Origin: Dichetophora obliterata
Lineage: Eukaryota > Arthropoda > Insecta > Diptera > Sciomyzidae
Length of the DNA stretch: 64,000 nucleotides
Direction: 5' to 3'
Assembly: GCA_963920525.1 (NCBI GenBank)
Contig: OY986436.1
Location: 30,979,574-31,043,573, forward strand
Shown here: one piece after another, positions 44,594 to 55,172 of the stretch
How positions within the stretch are numbered: position 1 is the stretch's first letter
Layout: each line of letters begins with the position of its first letter
Position numbers and translations under genes: made by a program
Notes under the pieces: generated by a model
Databases searched by the model: none
What the model was told of the DNA's origin: nothing
What the model saw: only the letters and a program-made list of their open reading frames with translations

Positions 44594-45660
44594 AAGGGTG
44601 GTTAAATTTTAAGGGCCGATGTTGAATGTGAACCACAACTAAACGTCAAGTTTTTCCTGCATTTCATTTGACATTTCTCTATTTCAAACTAATTCAATTT
44701 GAATAATGGAAAAATACACAATTGAACAACTCATAAGAGTTATTCAGGCTTATTATAAAAATGGACGTTCAAATCAAAATGCATATCGTGCACCTCATAT
44801 AATTGCACCTCTGACGCTCGTCGTTGATGAACATTATGCATAAAGACTTGCATTTACACGCTAACAAGGTGCACTTGACTCAAGAACTAAAGCTTCTTGA
44901 CAATTTCAAGCGTCGTCAATGGTCAGAATGGTGGCAAGAAATGGCATCAGTGGATGATCAATTGAGTGATGAGGCACTTTTTCACCTCAGTGTATTTTTC
45001 AATAAGCAGAATTGCCGTATTTGGGCGAATGATAATCCAAGAGTAATTGTCGAAAAACCATCGTACTCACAAAGAGTGTGCGGCATCATCGGTCCGTATT
45101 TTTTCCAAAATGAGGTCGGTCAGGCAGTTACTGTGAATGGTGTTCGCTATCGTGAGATAATTACGAACTTTTTATGGTCCGAATTGTAAGATATGGATGT
45201 GGACGATATGTGGTCGCAACAGGATGGTGCCACTTGCCACACAGCTAACGAAACAATGGCTCCTTTGCGCGACAAATTCAATGGCCGTGTTATCTCACGT
45301 GGTGGCGATGTCAATTGGCCGCCTAGATCATGTGATTTGACATCGTTGGACTTCTTTCTTTGGGGTTATTTGAAAGAAAAGGTGTACGTCGATAAGCCAG
45401 CAACAATTTGAGAGCTAAAGGATGAGATAATTTGGCACATTAACGGCATAGAACCTCAATTATGCCTCAGCGTCATCAAAAATTTAGACCATCGGATGGA
45501 GGTGTGCCGCCGAGGTCGCGGCGGCCATTTGGCCGATATTTTGTTCTATACATAATTGAACCATACCAATTTTATCATAATAAAAAGAAATGACAATAAT
45601 TTTCTAAATAATTTGTGTTTTCTTCAAAATCAACATCGGCCCTTAAAATTTAACCACCTT
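44594..45660 (+). mobile_element. mariner-type element with inverted ends
   Basis: GGTGGTTAAATTTTAAGGGC followed by CGATGTTGA at the left (from about 44598) is matched inverted at the right (about 45632-45658). TA follows the right end (45661-45662); a left TA is not clear. About 1067 bp; it contains a broken transposase. Confidence 0.8.
44706..45555 (+). pseudogene. mariner-like transposase, internally deleted
   Basis: An ATG at 44706 opens MEKYTIEQLIRVIQAYYKNG, the DUF4817-type N-terminal DNA-binding region. Soon afterwards part of the N-terminal half is missing. 44824-45189 carries LHKDLHLHANKVHLTQELKL-like sequence and FNKQNCRIWANDN, and 45193-45411 holds the catalytic core MWSQQDGATCHTA (Asp) and PPRSCDLTSLDFFLWG (second Asp). 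In-frame stops fall at 45187-45189 and after PATI (45409-45411), and the C-terminus (GGHLADILFYT) ends near 45555. The HTH and first catalytic region are damaged, so it is inactive. Confidence 0.8.
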
Positions 45661-45662
45661 TA

Positions 45663-46019
45663 TTAAAGCATTATCGGCTTAAAGTTGAAAAGTGTGTACA
45701 ATTTACGCAAAGAAATGGTTAGGGTTAAAGTATATTTCCATATTCTGGATCTTGCGGTATACAAAAACTGGGTCAAGTACAAAAAAGATGCAAAAAATAA
45801 TTTGAGTGCCTTAGAGCCAAATAAAACATTTTCTTACCTTCAAACAAAAAAAAAAAACCCACCCCACAACTTTTTCCACCGTTTCAGCTACCCGAAGAAT
45901 ATCATGAATTCAAATACCGTCCGCACAATGCACCCGAAGACACTCGATAAGATCGTTTTGATCATTAGACGCAATTTGTCAATGGAAACGTAAAAAGATG
46001 GCATTATGAAAATTTATTT
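45663..46019. other. Short flank with no clear content
   Basis: One 102-codon frame exists here (45685-45993) without recognisable motifs; I do not call it a gene. Confidence 0.35.
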
Positions 46020-46214
46020 AAAATTATTTTTATATTTATTTTATTTATTTAAAGGAACAATGTCGACATGTAAGACAGAGTCTTATAAATGCACTAAGTA
46101 TGACATGATAACAACAGTTTTTAATACCATGAATGAAAATTAAAGCTAACTTAACAATGTATTATAAATGAATAAAATGTAGACTTAGCTGCTAATTATA
46201 TTTTATTTAGATTA
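46020..46214 (-). mobile_element. 3' tail of the minus-strand LINE, separated from its body by the BEL element
   Basis: Read on the minus strand this stretch ends in an AAATAAATAAAATAAATATA-like tail (about 46022-46060). It abuts the target duplication GATTA of the BEL/Pao insertion, and the LINE coding region resumes at 52957 on the other side. It is inferred to be the displaced 3' UTR. Confidence 0.55.
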
Positions 46215-46622
46215 TGTTTAGGTGAACATTTTACATTATATTTATATTTAAGCTAAGCTTTCATTTAATTTATACTTACGATAAAGTTATATTGAAACCT
46301 AGATGGCGCTTCACGTTCATCTATACAAACTACAATTTATCTATTTCCTGTCGCTTTAATATGTCCAAATTGCTTATATTTAATCATTGTTAACTTCCTT
46401 TCTTGTATCAAGATTGGTACTCGTTCACTTTTCGAGCAACCACATCCTGAGTAAGTTCATCCACAAATCTCTGTAAATAAATCCATTGTTTCAGAAAACT
46501 AAAACTTACACCCACTTCTTTCATTTCGCTAAACTCAAATTAACTTGATTTGAGTATTTCATTTATAGATAAATCTCTTGCTTCACCATTTCACTGGCAT
46601 CCAATCCTCACTCATTTCTTCA
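46215..46622 (+). repeat. 5' LTR of BEL/Pao element
   Basis: 408 bp, TG...CA ends, identical by eye to the 3' LTR over its whole length. It contains an AGATGGCGCT word at 46301-46310. No clear TATA or poly(A) assignment is made. Confidence 0.92.
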
Positions 46623-46645
46623 TGGTCCTATTCGAGCCGGATTTT
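46623..46645 (+). other. Primer-binding site, probably tRNA-Tyr
   Basis: TGGTCCTATTCGAGCCGG starts directly after the LTR. Apart from one extra A it is complementary to the 3' end of insect tRNA-Tyr (…CCGGCTCGAAGGACCA, from general knowledge). It continues with ATTTT. Confidence 0.6.
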
Positions 46646-49250
46646 TAGGAAGCAAAAGATTTATACCTGGGTCTAAGCTGAAACATTTCATCCAATAAAA
46701 AGACATCGATCATCTTATCCAAAGGAGGATTTACTCACCTCACACGCATTTCACCATCATCATCGTTCTCATCAGAATCAGGTGTGTTTGCATTATTTCT
46801 TATGTTCATATATCAGTACAAGTGCATTGCGTTAACTAGAAGAAACGCTTCTATTATATCTAAAAAATTACGGTTTCCATACATTTCTGTAAGAGACGCG
46901 ATCAAATCAAAATCTTAAAAATAATTCAAAGTGCCTAATTTCATTAAAAAAAGTCATAATTTAAAAGTAAAAGTGTGTTAAAGTTACTTAAAGTAGCTTA
47001 AATAAGTTTAAAAAAACCATTTTTACCGAAGCGCAAACAACGGGAGTTATTTTTTTCCCTTCATTAACATATAGGATAAATATATGTACATACATACATA
47101 CATATTGACATTCAAACAAGAGCGATCGTGTTAGTTAGTGCGGTATGTAAAAATAATATTTTTTGTTTAAACATCGCTATAAATGCCTATCATTTAAAAT
47201 TTATCCATTAGAAATTTATTTCATATAAGAGAAACATCATTTAAATTGTTAAAAAGCATCAAAAAATAAATTATTTGATATAAAATTGTGTGCATCCATT
47301 TTGGGTTTGAGAACGATCGCAATTCAGCACTCTCATCTCAACACGATCGGTTACACGCCATTGAAATAGCTTACATTATGCTTAGCCGATATTCGAACCT
47401 ATCTGTACAGGTTAACAGAAAAGTATAATTTTCAGTGCTTTTCTTACAGTGCTTCTTAAACTGTTGCTTTGATGTTCTAAGCTGAAGGTTAATCTCTGTA
47501 AGTTAACAGTGGATTTAGTTATAAGTGGTTAGTTTCCTTACATTTCGTTTACATGCTAATCAAGCAGAGACACAAAGACAATTTCATATAGAGCATTCGA
47601 ACAGCTGTTTTTTATTATGACTAAGTGCAGTGTATTGAACTTTACAACAGTGGCCACCGAGATATCAAATCTTAATCACAATTTTTAATTCATGAAGGAT
47701 TAAATTTTTAATGATTCAAAATTTAACATAATTGCAAAATTAAATATTCTTCTTCCTAAAAACTTTTATACACACATACGTAATTTGCACTTAATAACCG
47801 CAATATAAAAATTCAACACATACCAAATATAAATGCACACATCCATACACACCCAAAATAATTATTTATGCCATTTACAAGTGAAAAATTAAAATCTATC
47901 ATAGTGTTACAAATAAACATCGATTTCATAGCTGAATTATTTCATAATTGTTTGAATATTTTGTGATAATCGAAATACACACTTCTTCTCGTTATCCAAA
48001 CTTGTTATATATTTTTTTTAAGTGAATATTTGCTGCCGAATTCCACATAATTTAATTTATCGACTTTTTCTAATAAGTTTGCTGAAGTTTGTTGTTACAA
48101 CAGAAAATATTCCAAATTATTGATTTTTATAGTGAATAAAAGTCCAATATTTTTGGTTATCGATTTTTCCAAAGTGCACCAGCTGCAACAATGAAATAAT
48201 TTTGCTTTTTCGATTTTTTCATGGTGAAAACTAGTGGTGACAAACAAAATATTTATTTTAATTCGATCTTTTCATAGTGCAGTTTTGCTTTTTATAAAAA
48301 TTTTTCGTTTGTCGATTACTTCATACTTAAAATTTCTCGCTACTATAAAAGGTTTTCATTCATCAATTTTTCTAATGGTTAATTGCTGTTCCAAAGGTGC
48401 CAATAAATTATTTAAGTATTAGTGATTATTTGCTGATCAACATTTTTAGGATTATAATCATTTAAAAGCAAATATTTAGTGTCAAAATATAAACACTTCC
48501 ATTCATCAATTTTTTTACAATAAATATTCAAATCCAAATCGACATTATCTCGTCATCGATTTTGTCATAATTAAGATTGCTGCTGAAATTTAAATATTTC
48601 CCTTTTTCGTTCTCAACATCGGTTATAAGAATAAAATAATTTTCTCTTATCGATTTTTCACGGTGAATATAAATAGTGATATCCAAATATTTTTCATTTA
48701 TCGATTTTTAAAACAATTTATTTGATTATTGAAATAAAAATAATTTCTTTTATCGATTTTTCAATTTGAATGTTTCGATTTAAGTTTAAGATCTTACCTA
48801 AACCTGATTTTTCGAATACGATTTTCGTTATTGAAATCGAAATTTATCTTCTCATCGTGTTTTCAATAAGTGAATAATATTACTGGAAGATAAACATTTT
48901 GAATTGTAAATCCAAAACCTACAGTGAATTTATATTTCAAAAACTTTGTTTTCGATACCTGCATTTTGGTCTTTAAATTGAGATACATATCAAATCTTGT
49001 CATAGTATCCGATTGTTCTAAATTATTTGTTACCTACAATCTTTTCATCGATAAATTCAATTTCCAATATTACGAAATCGCATTATTTCTTTTTTTTAAT
49101 TCGATCTTGTTTATTTCGATTATCCGATATTTCTCATTCTGATTTTTCCTATCATCGATCATATCGAGTACAAATTCCTAAAGTGTTTCTTGGCCGATTT
49201 CTCGCTGATTTTTTCTTAATCCAAAAAAACCAAAGAAATTGTTCACCAAT
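46646..49250 (+). other. Long BEL/Pao leader with a degenerate tandem array
   Basis: The 2.6-kb region between primer site and gag-pol is long for an LTR element leader. From about 47930 to 49170 a word like TTATCGATTTTTC recurs at irregular spacing of roughly 50-110 bp (for example near 48060, 48160, 48205, 48555, 48648, 48698, 48750), often followed by (A)TAGTGAATA and preceded by CAAATATTT. No supported gene. Confidence 0.6.
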
Positions 49251-52200
49251 ATGAGTGCATTGGAATCTTTCATCCGTCTCTCGGATAATTTAATTGAATT
49301 TGAGGCAGATTTTTCAATATTCAAATATGCAAATATTTCGGAATATTCAGCAGCTGCAATAGAAGTCCATAAAGATGAGATGAAGTCTATCTGGGCTAAT
49401 GTTAAGTCGGCGTATGAAGCATGCTCAAAGGAGCTAGCTGCACCTAAGGACAAGGCAACTGAATGCGAATACTATATCGAAACAATAAAGCATCGATATC
49501 ATAGCTGTTATCAAAACTATGTTCGGTGCATTTCACGGCTTACTGAAAATATTCAGCAAAGATCTGCTAAGTCGTCTTCCTCTTCAAGGTCACCAGACAT
49601 TCGATCCAGTTCCAATTTCCACTTACCTCCATGTGATACCGATGTATTCAGTGGAGATTATTTAAAGTGGCCTTCTTTCCGTGACTTATTCACAGCCATC
49701 TACATAAATAATACTCGGCTTAGTCCTGTTGAGACGCTTTTCCATTTAATCAATAAAACTCAAGGAGAAGCTCGAGATATTGTAAAAAGAGCTCCGTTAA
49801 CAAATGATGGGTTTTGGTCAGCATGGCATAATTTATGTGAACGTTTTGAAAACAAACGTATACTCGTTAATAGCCAACTGAAAATTCTATTTAATCTTCC
49901 ATTCATATCCACTGAATCTAGTCATGCGTTAAAAAGTATCCAAAGAGATATCAACAATTGTATAACAACCCTTCAACTAAACGATATAAAGATTGATGAT
50001 TGGGATTGTATCTTTATTTTTCTATGCTCTACGCGTCTGCCCGAAACTACTTTAGCTCTTTGGGAACAATTCATTCAAAATAAAACAGACATTCCAGAGT
50101 GGGAAGCTTTAGATAACTTCCTGACCAGTCGTTACCAAACGCTGGAAACCGTTTCAGATATTCGAAATTCAAATCCTTCAAAGAACTCATCTAAGAAAAA
50201 TCCTACAATTTCAACAAGTTCAAATCCTCCAAGAAGGGTGAACACATATCACTCCAAGATCTCTGGTTTACTTTGTAAGCTCTGTCCAGAAGAGCAACAT
50301 CCAATTCGCCAATGTGCTCGTTTTCAAGAATTCAATATTGAAGAAAGAACAAATTTTATAAAAAAACACCAACTTTGTATAAATTGCTTTGCTCGTGGCC
50401 ATAGCGTCAGAGATTGCAAAAGTTCATATAATTGTTATACCTGTAACAAGCGACATCATACGCTTTTACATCGGAGTAATCCAAGTCCAAGTAACAATGT
50501 ACCACTTTCTGAAAATCTTAATACTACAAAAAATAATTCTAGTATAACTTCAGGCATGCAGCAGCCCAACTTTCATTCAATACAGTCCACTAACTCCTTT
50601 ATGCCTATTGACAATATTCAAACATGTTTCTCAACTAATTCCAAAGGCGTTCTTTTAGGTACCGCGATGGTTCATATACGCCATCTAGGTACAACTTTTA
50701 CTGCTCGAGCCCTCATTGATACTGGTTCAGAAGGAACTTTTATTTCTGAACGATTGTTTAAGCTACTAAAACTTCCATCTACTTCAATACAAGCGCACAT
50801 TTCCGGTCTTAATAACACTACTTCCGCCCAAGTTGATAAGATATGTTCATTTATCTTAAGCTCTCCAATTAATACTGCAATTCACATTGAAGCTAGTGCT
50901 TTAGTTCTACCGCAACTCACAGCAAATCTTCCGACATCTCCTATAGATCCTTCAGCTTTTAGTAATCTTCCTAGCATACAGCTCGCAGACTCACAGTTCT
51001 TTAAAAGCACTCAGGTTGATCTGCTGATTGGCGGTGATCTTCTTCCACTTATTCTATTAGATGGAATAAAACATAATATTTGTGGTACCTTATTAGGCCA
51101 GGAGACCATATTTGGTTGGATATTAACTGGGCCTGTATCCAAAACATATATTTCTTCATTTTCAACAGGCGTGTCACACCACAATAAAGCGTCACTAGAC
51201 AAGACACTTTCTCGATTTTGTGAGGTAGAGGATCTTCCGAAGAAACAATTCTTCGATCAAGCTGATCGTTTTTGTGAAGAATTGTATGTTCAACCAACAA
51301 AACACAACAACGATGATCGTTATGTTGCCCAATTATCATTCAAAGTAAGGTATCTAGATACCCTTAAGCTAAGTCATTCAACGTCAATTTCACATGGGCG
51401 ATTTCTACTAAATAAAGCTCGATTATTAAAAAATCCTACTTTTAAAACTCAATATAATGACGCTATTTGTGGCTATCTAGAACTTAGACATATCCATGCA
51501 GTTCCGAAACCAGAAAATGAATATGCTCCAAATCATTACTCTTTGTCTCATCGTACTGTTATCAAAAAAGACAGCTCCACTACGAAAGCACGCGTCGTAT
51601 GCAACGCTTCCAGTCCATCATCCAACGGAACAAGCCTTAATGATGTTTTATACACCGGGCCTGTGCTTCAATCCAATCTCAATCTATTATTACTAAAATG
51701 GCGTTTTTATCAATACGTTTTCAACAGCGATTTACAGAAAATGTATCGCCAAATCCTAGTTGATCCTAGGATCAAGGACAATTGTCCTTTCCAACGCATT
51801 CTTTTCCGAGAAACTCCAAACAAAATGGTTGGCGATTTCGAACTAAAAACGGTAACATTCGGAGTAAATTGTGCTCCATTTCTTGCCATCCGTACGCTTC
51901 TTCAACTAGCAGATGATGTCGAAAAAACATATCCACTTACAAGCAAGATTATTCGAAATAACATGTACGTTGATGATGTGCTCGCTGGAGCTCATGACAT
52001 CAACACCGCATTGCGATCACGCGATGAACTCCTATCCAAGTGCCTTAAGAAGTGGAAAACTTTCACATCCAATTATCCACACATTAATGAAATCCATATT
52101 CCAATATGGATACTATATTCTCCAGAATATAACATCCAATTCCACGCATTTTGTGAAAAAAGCACAGGCGGCCTACAAATCGCTCAAAACACAGTGTTTG

Positions 52201-52451
52201 GGTGTACTTTTTCCGGTCCTTGTGCCTTTAAAATTTCAAATTCTATTAATTGTGCCATCCACGTATATGCACGCACGTACTATTATATTGAATTATTGAA
52301 ATTATATGCAAATGCACATCTTTTAATTATATTTTTTATAAAATTTATATTATTCCTTATACTTAGAAAATACTATACATCTAATTATATTCATTTCTCA
52401 TCTTATCATGAGTCTATAATATTATCTACAACATTTGAATTACCTATTTGA
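49251..52451 (+). CDS. BEL/Pao gag-pol polyprotein, truncated by internal deletion (1066 codons)
   Basis: Start at the ATG at 49251 (MSALESF); an upstream in-frame TTG is not favoured. In order: coiled-coil N-terminus; DUF1759 gag-like domain (about 130-280; FSGDYLKWPSFRDLF); CCHC knuckles (about 375-405; CINCFARGHSVRDC, CYTCNKRHH); aspartic protease of DUF1758 type (about 480-640; LIDTGSEGTF); reverse transcriptase (about 740-930; VVCNASS, SDLQKMYRQI, and the catalytic YVDD at about 905). Soon after YVDD the frame jumps to a short piece before RNase H (HAFCEKS), then runs into an unrelated hydrophobic tail and stops. RNase H core and integrase are missing. The frame otherwise has no stop, consistent with youth. 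Confidence 0.88.
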   Translation: MSALESFIRLSDNLIEFEADFSIFKYANISEYSAAAIEVHKDEMKSIWANVKSAYEACSKELAAPKDKATECEYYIETIKHRYHSCYQNYVRCISRLTENIQQRSAKSSSSSRSPDIRSSSNFHLPPCDTDVFSGDYLKWPSFRDLFTAIYINNTRLSPVETLFHLINKTQGEARDIVKRAPLTNDGFWSAWHNLCERFENKRILVNSQLKILFNLPFISTESSHALKSIQRDINNCITTLQLNDIKIDDWDCIFIFLCSTRLPETTLALWEQFIQNKTDIPEWEALDNFLTSRYQTLETVSDIRNSNPSKNSSKKNPTISTSSNPPRRVNTYHSKISGLLCKLCPEEQHPIRQCARFQEFNIEERTNFIKKHQLCINCFARGHSVRDCKSSYNCYTCNKRHHTLLHRSNPSPSNNVPLSENLNTTKNNSSITSGMQQPNFHSIQSTNSFMPIDNIQTCFSTNSKGVLLGTAMVHIRHLGTTFTARALIDTGSEGTFISERLFKLLKLPSTSIQAHISGLNNTTSAQVDKICSFILSSPINTAIHIEASALVLPQLTANLPTSPIDPSAFSNLPSIQLADSQFFKSTQVDLLIGGDLLPLILLDGIKHNICGTLLGQETIFGWILTGPVSKTYISSFSTGVSHHNKASLDKTLSRFCEVEDLPKKQFFDQADRFCEELYVQPTKHNNDDRYVAQLSFKVRYLDTLKLSHSTSISHGRFLLNKARLLKNPTFKTQYNDAICGYLELRHIHAVPKPENEYAPNHYSLSHRTVIKKDSSTTKARVVCNASSPSSNGTSLNDVLYTGPVLQSNLNLLLLKWRFYQYVFNSDLQKMYRQILVDPRIKDNCPFQRILFRETPNKMVGDFELKTVTFGVNCAPFLAIRTLLQLADDVEKTYPLTSKIIRNNMYVDDVLAGAHDINTALRSRDELLSKCLKKWKTFTSNYPHINEIHIPIWILYSPEYNIQFHAFCEKSTGGLQIAQNTVFGCTFSGPCAFKISNSINCAIHVYARTYYYIELLKLYANAHLLIIFFIKFILFLILRKYYTSNYIHFSSYHESIILSTTFELPI

Positions 52452-52548
52452 ATTAATATACTTTAATTGCATAAATATTTCATACATTTCTTTGACAATT
52501 GTATCTATACATAAATCTTATTGCAGCCGTACTGCAAGGCGGGCGGAA

Positions 52549-52956
52549 TGTTTAGGTGAACATTTTACATTATATTTATATTTAAGCTAAGCTTTCATTT
52601 AATTTATACTTACGATAAAGTTATATTGAAACCTAGATGGCGCTTCACGTTCATCTATACAAACTACAATTTATCTATTTCCTGTCGCTTTAATATGTCC
52701 AAATTGCTTATATTTAATCATTGTTAACTTCCTTTCTTGTATCAAGATTGGTACTCGTTCACTTTTCGAGCAACCACATCCTGAGTAAGTTCATCCACAA
52801 ATCTCTGTAAATAAATCCATTGTTTCAGAAAACTAAAACTTACACCCACTTCTTTCATTTCGCTAAACTCAAATTAACTTGATTTGAGTATTTCATTTAT
52901 AGATAAATCTCTTGCTTCACCATTTCACTGGCATCCAATCCTCACTCATTTCTTCA
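52549..52956 (+). repeat. 3' LTR of BEL/Pao element
   Basis: 408 bp, matching the 5' LTR base for base by eye. It is preceded by the polypurine-like AAGGCGGGCGGAA and followed by the GATTA duplication. Confidence 0.92.
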
Positions 52957-55172
52957 GATTAAAAGTGATAGACAAGAGGTTTAAGAAAAGAATTTGAGAA
53001 TTTCATGCTTAAAGATATGTTTATTTCGAATTATTTTGATTCCATAAGGCAACGTATTCCACAATCTGATGGCGTTCACAAAAAATAATCTATTGGAATT
53101 CAAATAATTATAAACTGGTATTTTAAGGTTGAAATTTCTATTAGATCTGCAGAATTGAAGTTTCACAAATAAGTAATTAGGTGTTTGTGAATATATTAAA
53201 TTGTCAAAAAAAAATACAGTTTCTAGCATTTAAATAACTCAAAATATTACAGCCCAGAATTTTATTGCTCAAGTGACTGATGTGATCAAATTTTCTAAGG
53301 CCATAAACGTACCTCACAGCATTATTAAATGCCAGCTCCAGCTTCATCCTGGACCTGGAATCAAGTTTACTGTACACGACATCTGAGTAGGAGATGATTG
53401 GCACTATGAGCTGTTGGACTAACTTCTTTCTAGTTTCAAGAGGAACAAATGACGCAGTCCACCTCAAGTTCCGCAACACATAGTAAACCTTACATACAAC
53501 AGTATTGATATGGTTTTCGCAAGAGAGTGAAGAGTCAATGTGGTAACCAAGATTTTTTATCTTGTCAACAAAATTTAGTTGAACACTATTTAGATAAATG
53601 GCAGGTATATTATCGAACGAGACCTTAGATTTAAAAATCGGTAAGACATATGATTTCTGGGGGTTGAGCTTGAGCTTATTAGTTTGAGCCCATTCTGAAA
53701 TTTTATTTAAGTCATCATTCATTTTAATACATAAGTCATCAACAAGGTTAAGAGGTCTAGACAAGTACAGTTGCAGATCATCAGTATATGCATGTATTGT
53801 AACATGCCTGCATTTGCTAAAAATATCATTAATAAACATAGAGAATAAAAGAAAGCGGACCAAGTACAGAGCCTTGAGGAACCCCACAATTTAAATTACG
53901 AAAAGCGGACAGACTATTACCCACCCTCTCTCTTTGAGTTCTTCCAACTAAGTAACTATATAACAGACGGACTGCCATGCTGGAAAACTTAAAATTATCT
54001 TCAAGTTTTTGGCACAAAATAGAATGGTCAACAGAGTCAAAAGCCTTAGAAAAATCTAGCAGGCAAAGAAGATTAATGTGACCCAAATCATATGTAATTC
54101 TAATGTCATCGAGAATTTTTAGCATAGCTGTAGCGCAGCTGTGGCCTGGTCTAAAACCAGACTGAAGTGGAGTCATAAAGTCATATTTTTTTATGTGCTC
54201 CGAGATTTGTGCAGCCATGAGAGACTCAACTACTTTTGATAGAGGTGAAAGTAGACTTACAGGACGAAAATCAGATGGTTCATGAGCGTTGGATTTTTTA
54301 GCTATGGGAACAATTTTTGCTGCTTTCCAAACATCAGGAAAGCAGGAGCTTGTGAAACAGTGATTTATAATGTGGGTTAATGAGCTTAATATATGAGGTA
54401 AGATAATTTTAATGAATTTAATGGATATTCCATCTTCACCCAAGGCATTCGACTTTATTCTATTAACGCAACTAGCAACATCACTCTCACCTACAGCAGC
54501 AAACTCCAAACTAAATAGATTTAGATTTACAGGACTTAAAGATCTTGATATACTAGGCAACAGAGTATCAGTGGACGCAGAGGAAGCAATAAAATAATCA
54601 TTTAAGATATTAGGATCAATGTGACAATCGTCAGATTTAACATTGCATACTCCAGCCTGTCTTAAGTTGTTCCACAGTTTTTTAGAAGGCTGTGTAGAGT
54701 TTAACTTGTTAATGAAAAAAGCACGTTTTGCTAATTTTACAGCCAGGTTAGCTTCATTTCTTGCTCTCTTGTAATTATCCCAGTTTAATGCTGTGGAATT
54801 TCTTTTAAAGCGATTGTACATTTTGTTACGAGTCTTAAGGGCTAGCATTACATTTCTTGAAAATCAAGGACAACTTTTGTTAGAGACGCGACGAGTTACT
54901 AATGGGACATGATAATCAAATAGTGCTTGTATTTCATTAATGAAAAAATTTACCTTCTCATTCACTGTACTGAGAAACCAGCATTGAGACCAATTTATAG
55001 CAGATAGGTCATTAAACAACGAATTATAATCAACGGATTGATCGAGAAGATCGTCTTCTAAAAATGGTTTAACTAACTTCATTTTCGCAATAGTTATAAA
55101 GAAATATCCTTTTGGCTCTGAAAGGGTTAATGTTTTTTCTTTAGTTCTGTCCCTTACCAATAAACTATGCAT
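52957..55172 (-). pseudogene. LINE (CR1/Jockey-like) ORF2, 5'-truncated and broken
   Basis: Minus-strand order: 55172-54864, the linker after the endonuclease (NWSQCWFLSTV, FINEIQALFDYHVPL), then a stop; 54848-53829, reverse transcriptase first half (DFRPVSLLSPLSKVVESL, LQSGFRPGHSCATAML, LLDFSKAFDSVDH, GVPQGSVLGPL); a frameshift near 53850; 53887-53204, the second half with the catalytic YTDD motif and LNPQKS; another frame change; and 53229-52981, a C-terminus ending NAIRLWNTLPYGI. There is no RNase H. The endonuclease is missing, as expected from 5' truncation. YTDD replaces the more common YADD. Clade assignment is tentative. Confidence 0.82.

Larger units (their letters stand above)
46215..52956 (+). 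mobile_element. BEL/Pao LTR retroelement, 6742 bp, internally deleted
   Basis: Two 408-bp LTRs beginning TGTTTAGG and ending TTTCTTCA (TG...CA) flank a gag-pol frame. A 5-bp duplication GATTA lies at 46210-46214 and 52957-52961. A tRNA-complementary primer site follows the 5' LTR, and a purine-rich tract (AAGGCGGGCGGAA) precedes the 3' LTR. DUF1759, CCHC, aspartic protease and the start of BEL-type reverse transcriptase are present; most of RNase H and all of integrase are absent. It could move only with enzymes supplied in trans. Confidence 0.92.

Noticed and set aside
45685..45993. 102-codon frame after the mariner element
   Set aside because: No motif and no repeat context; contains homopolymer-derived Lys runs.
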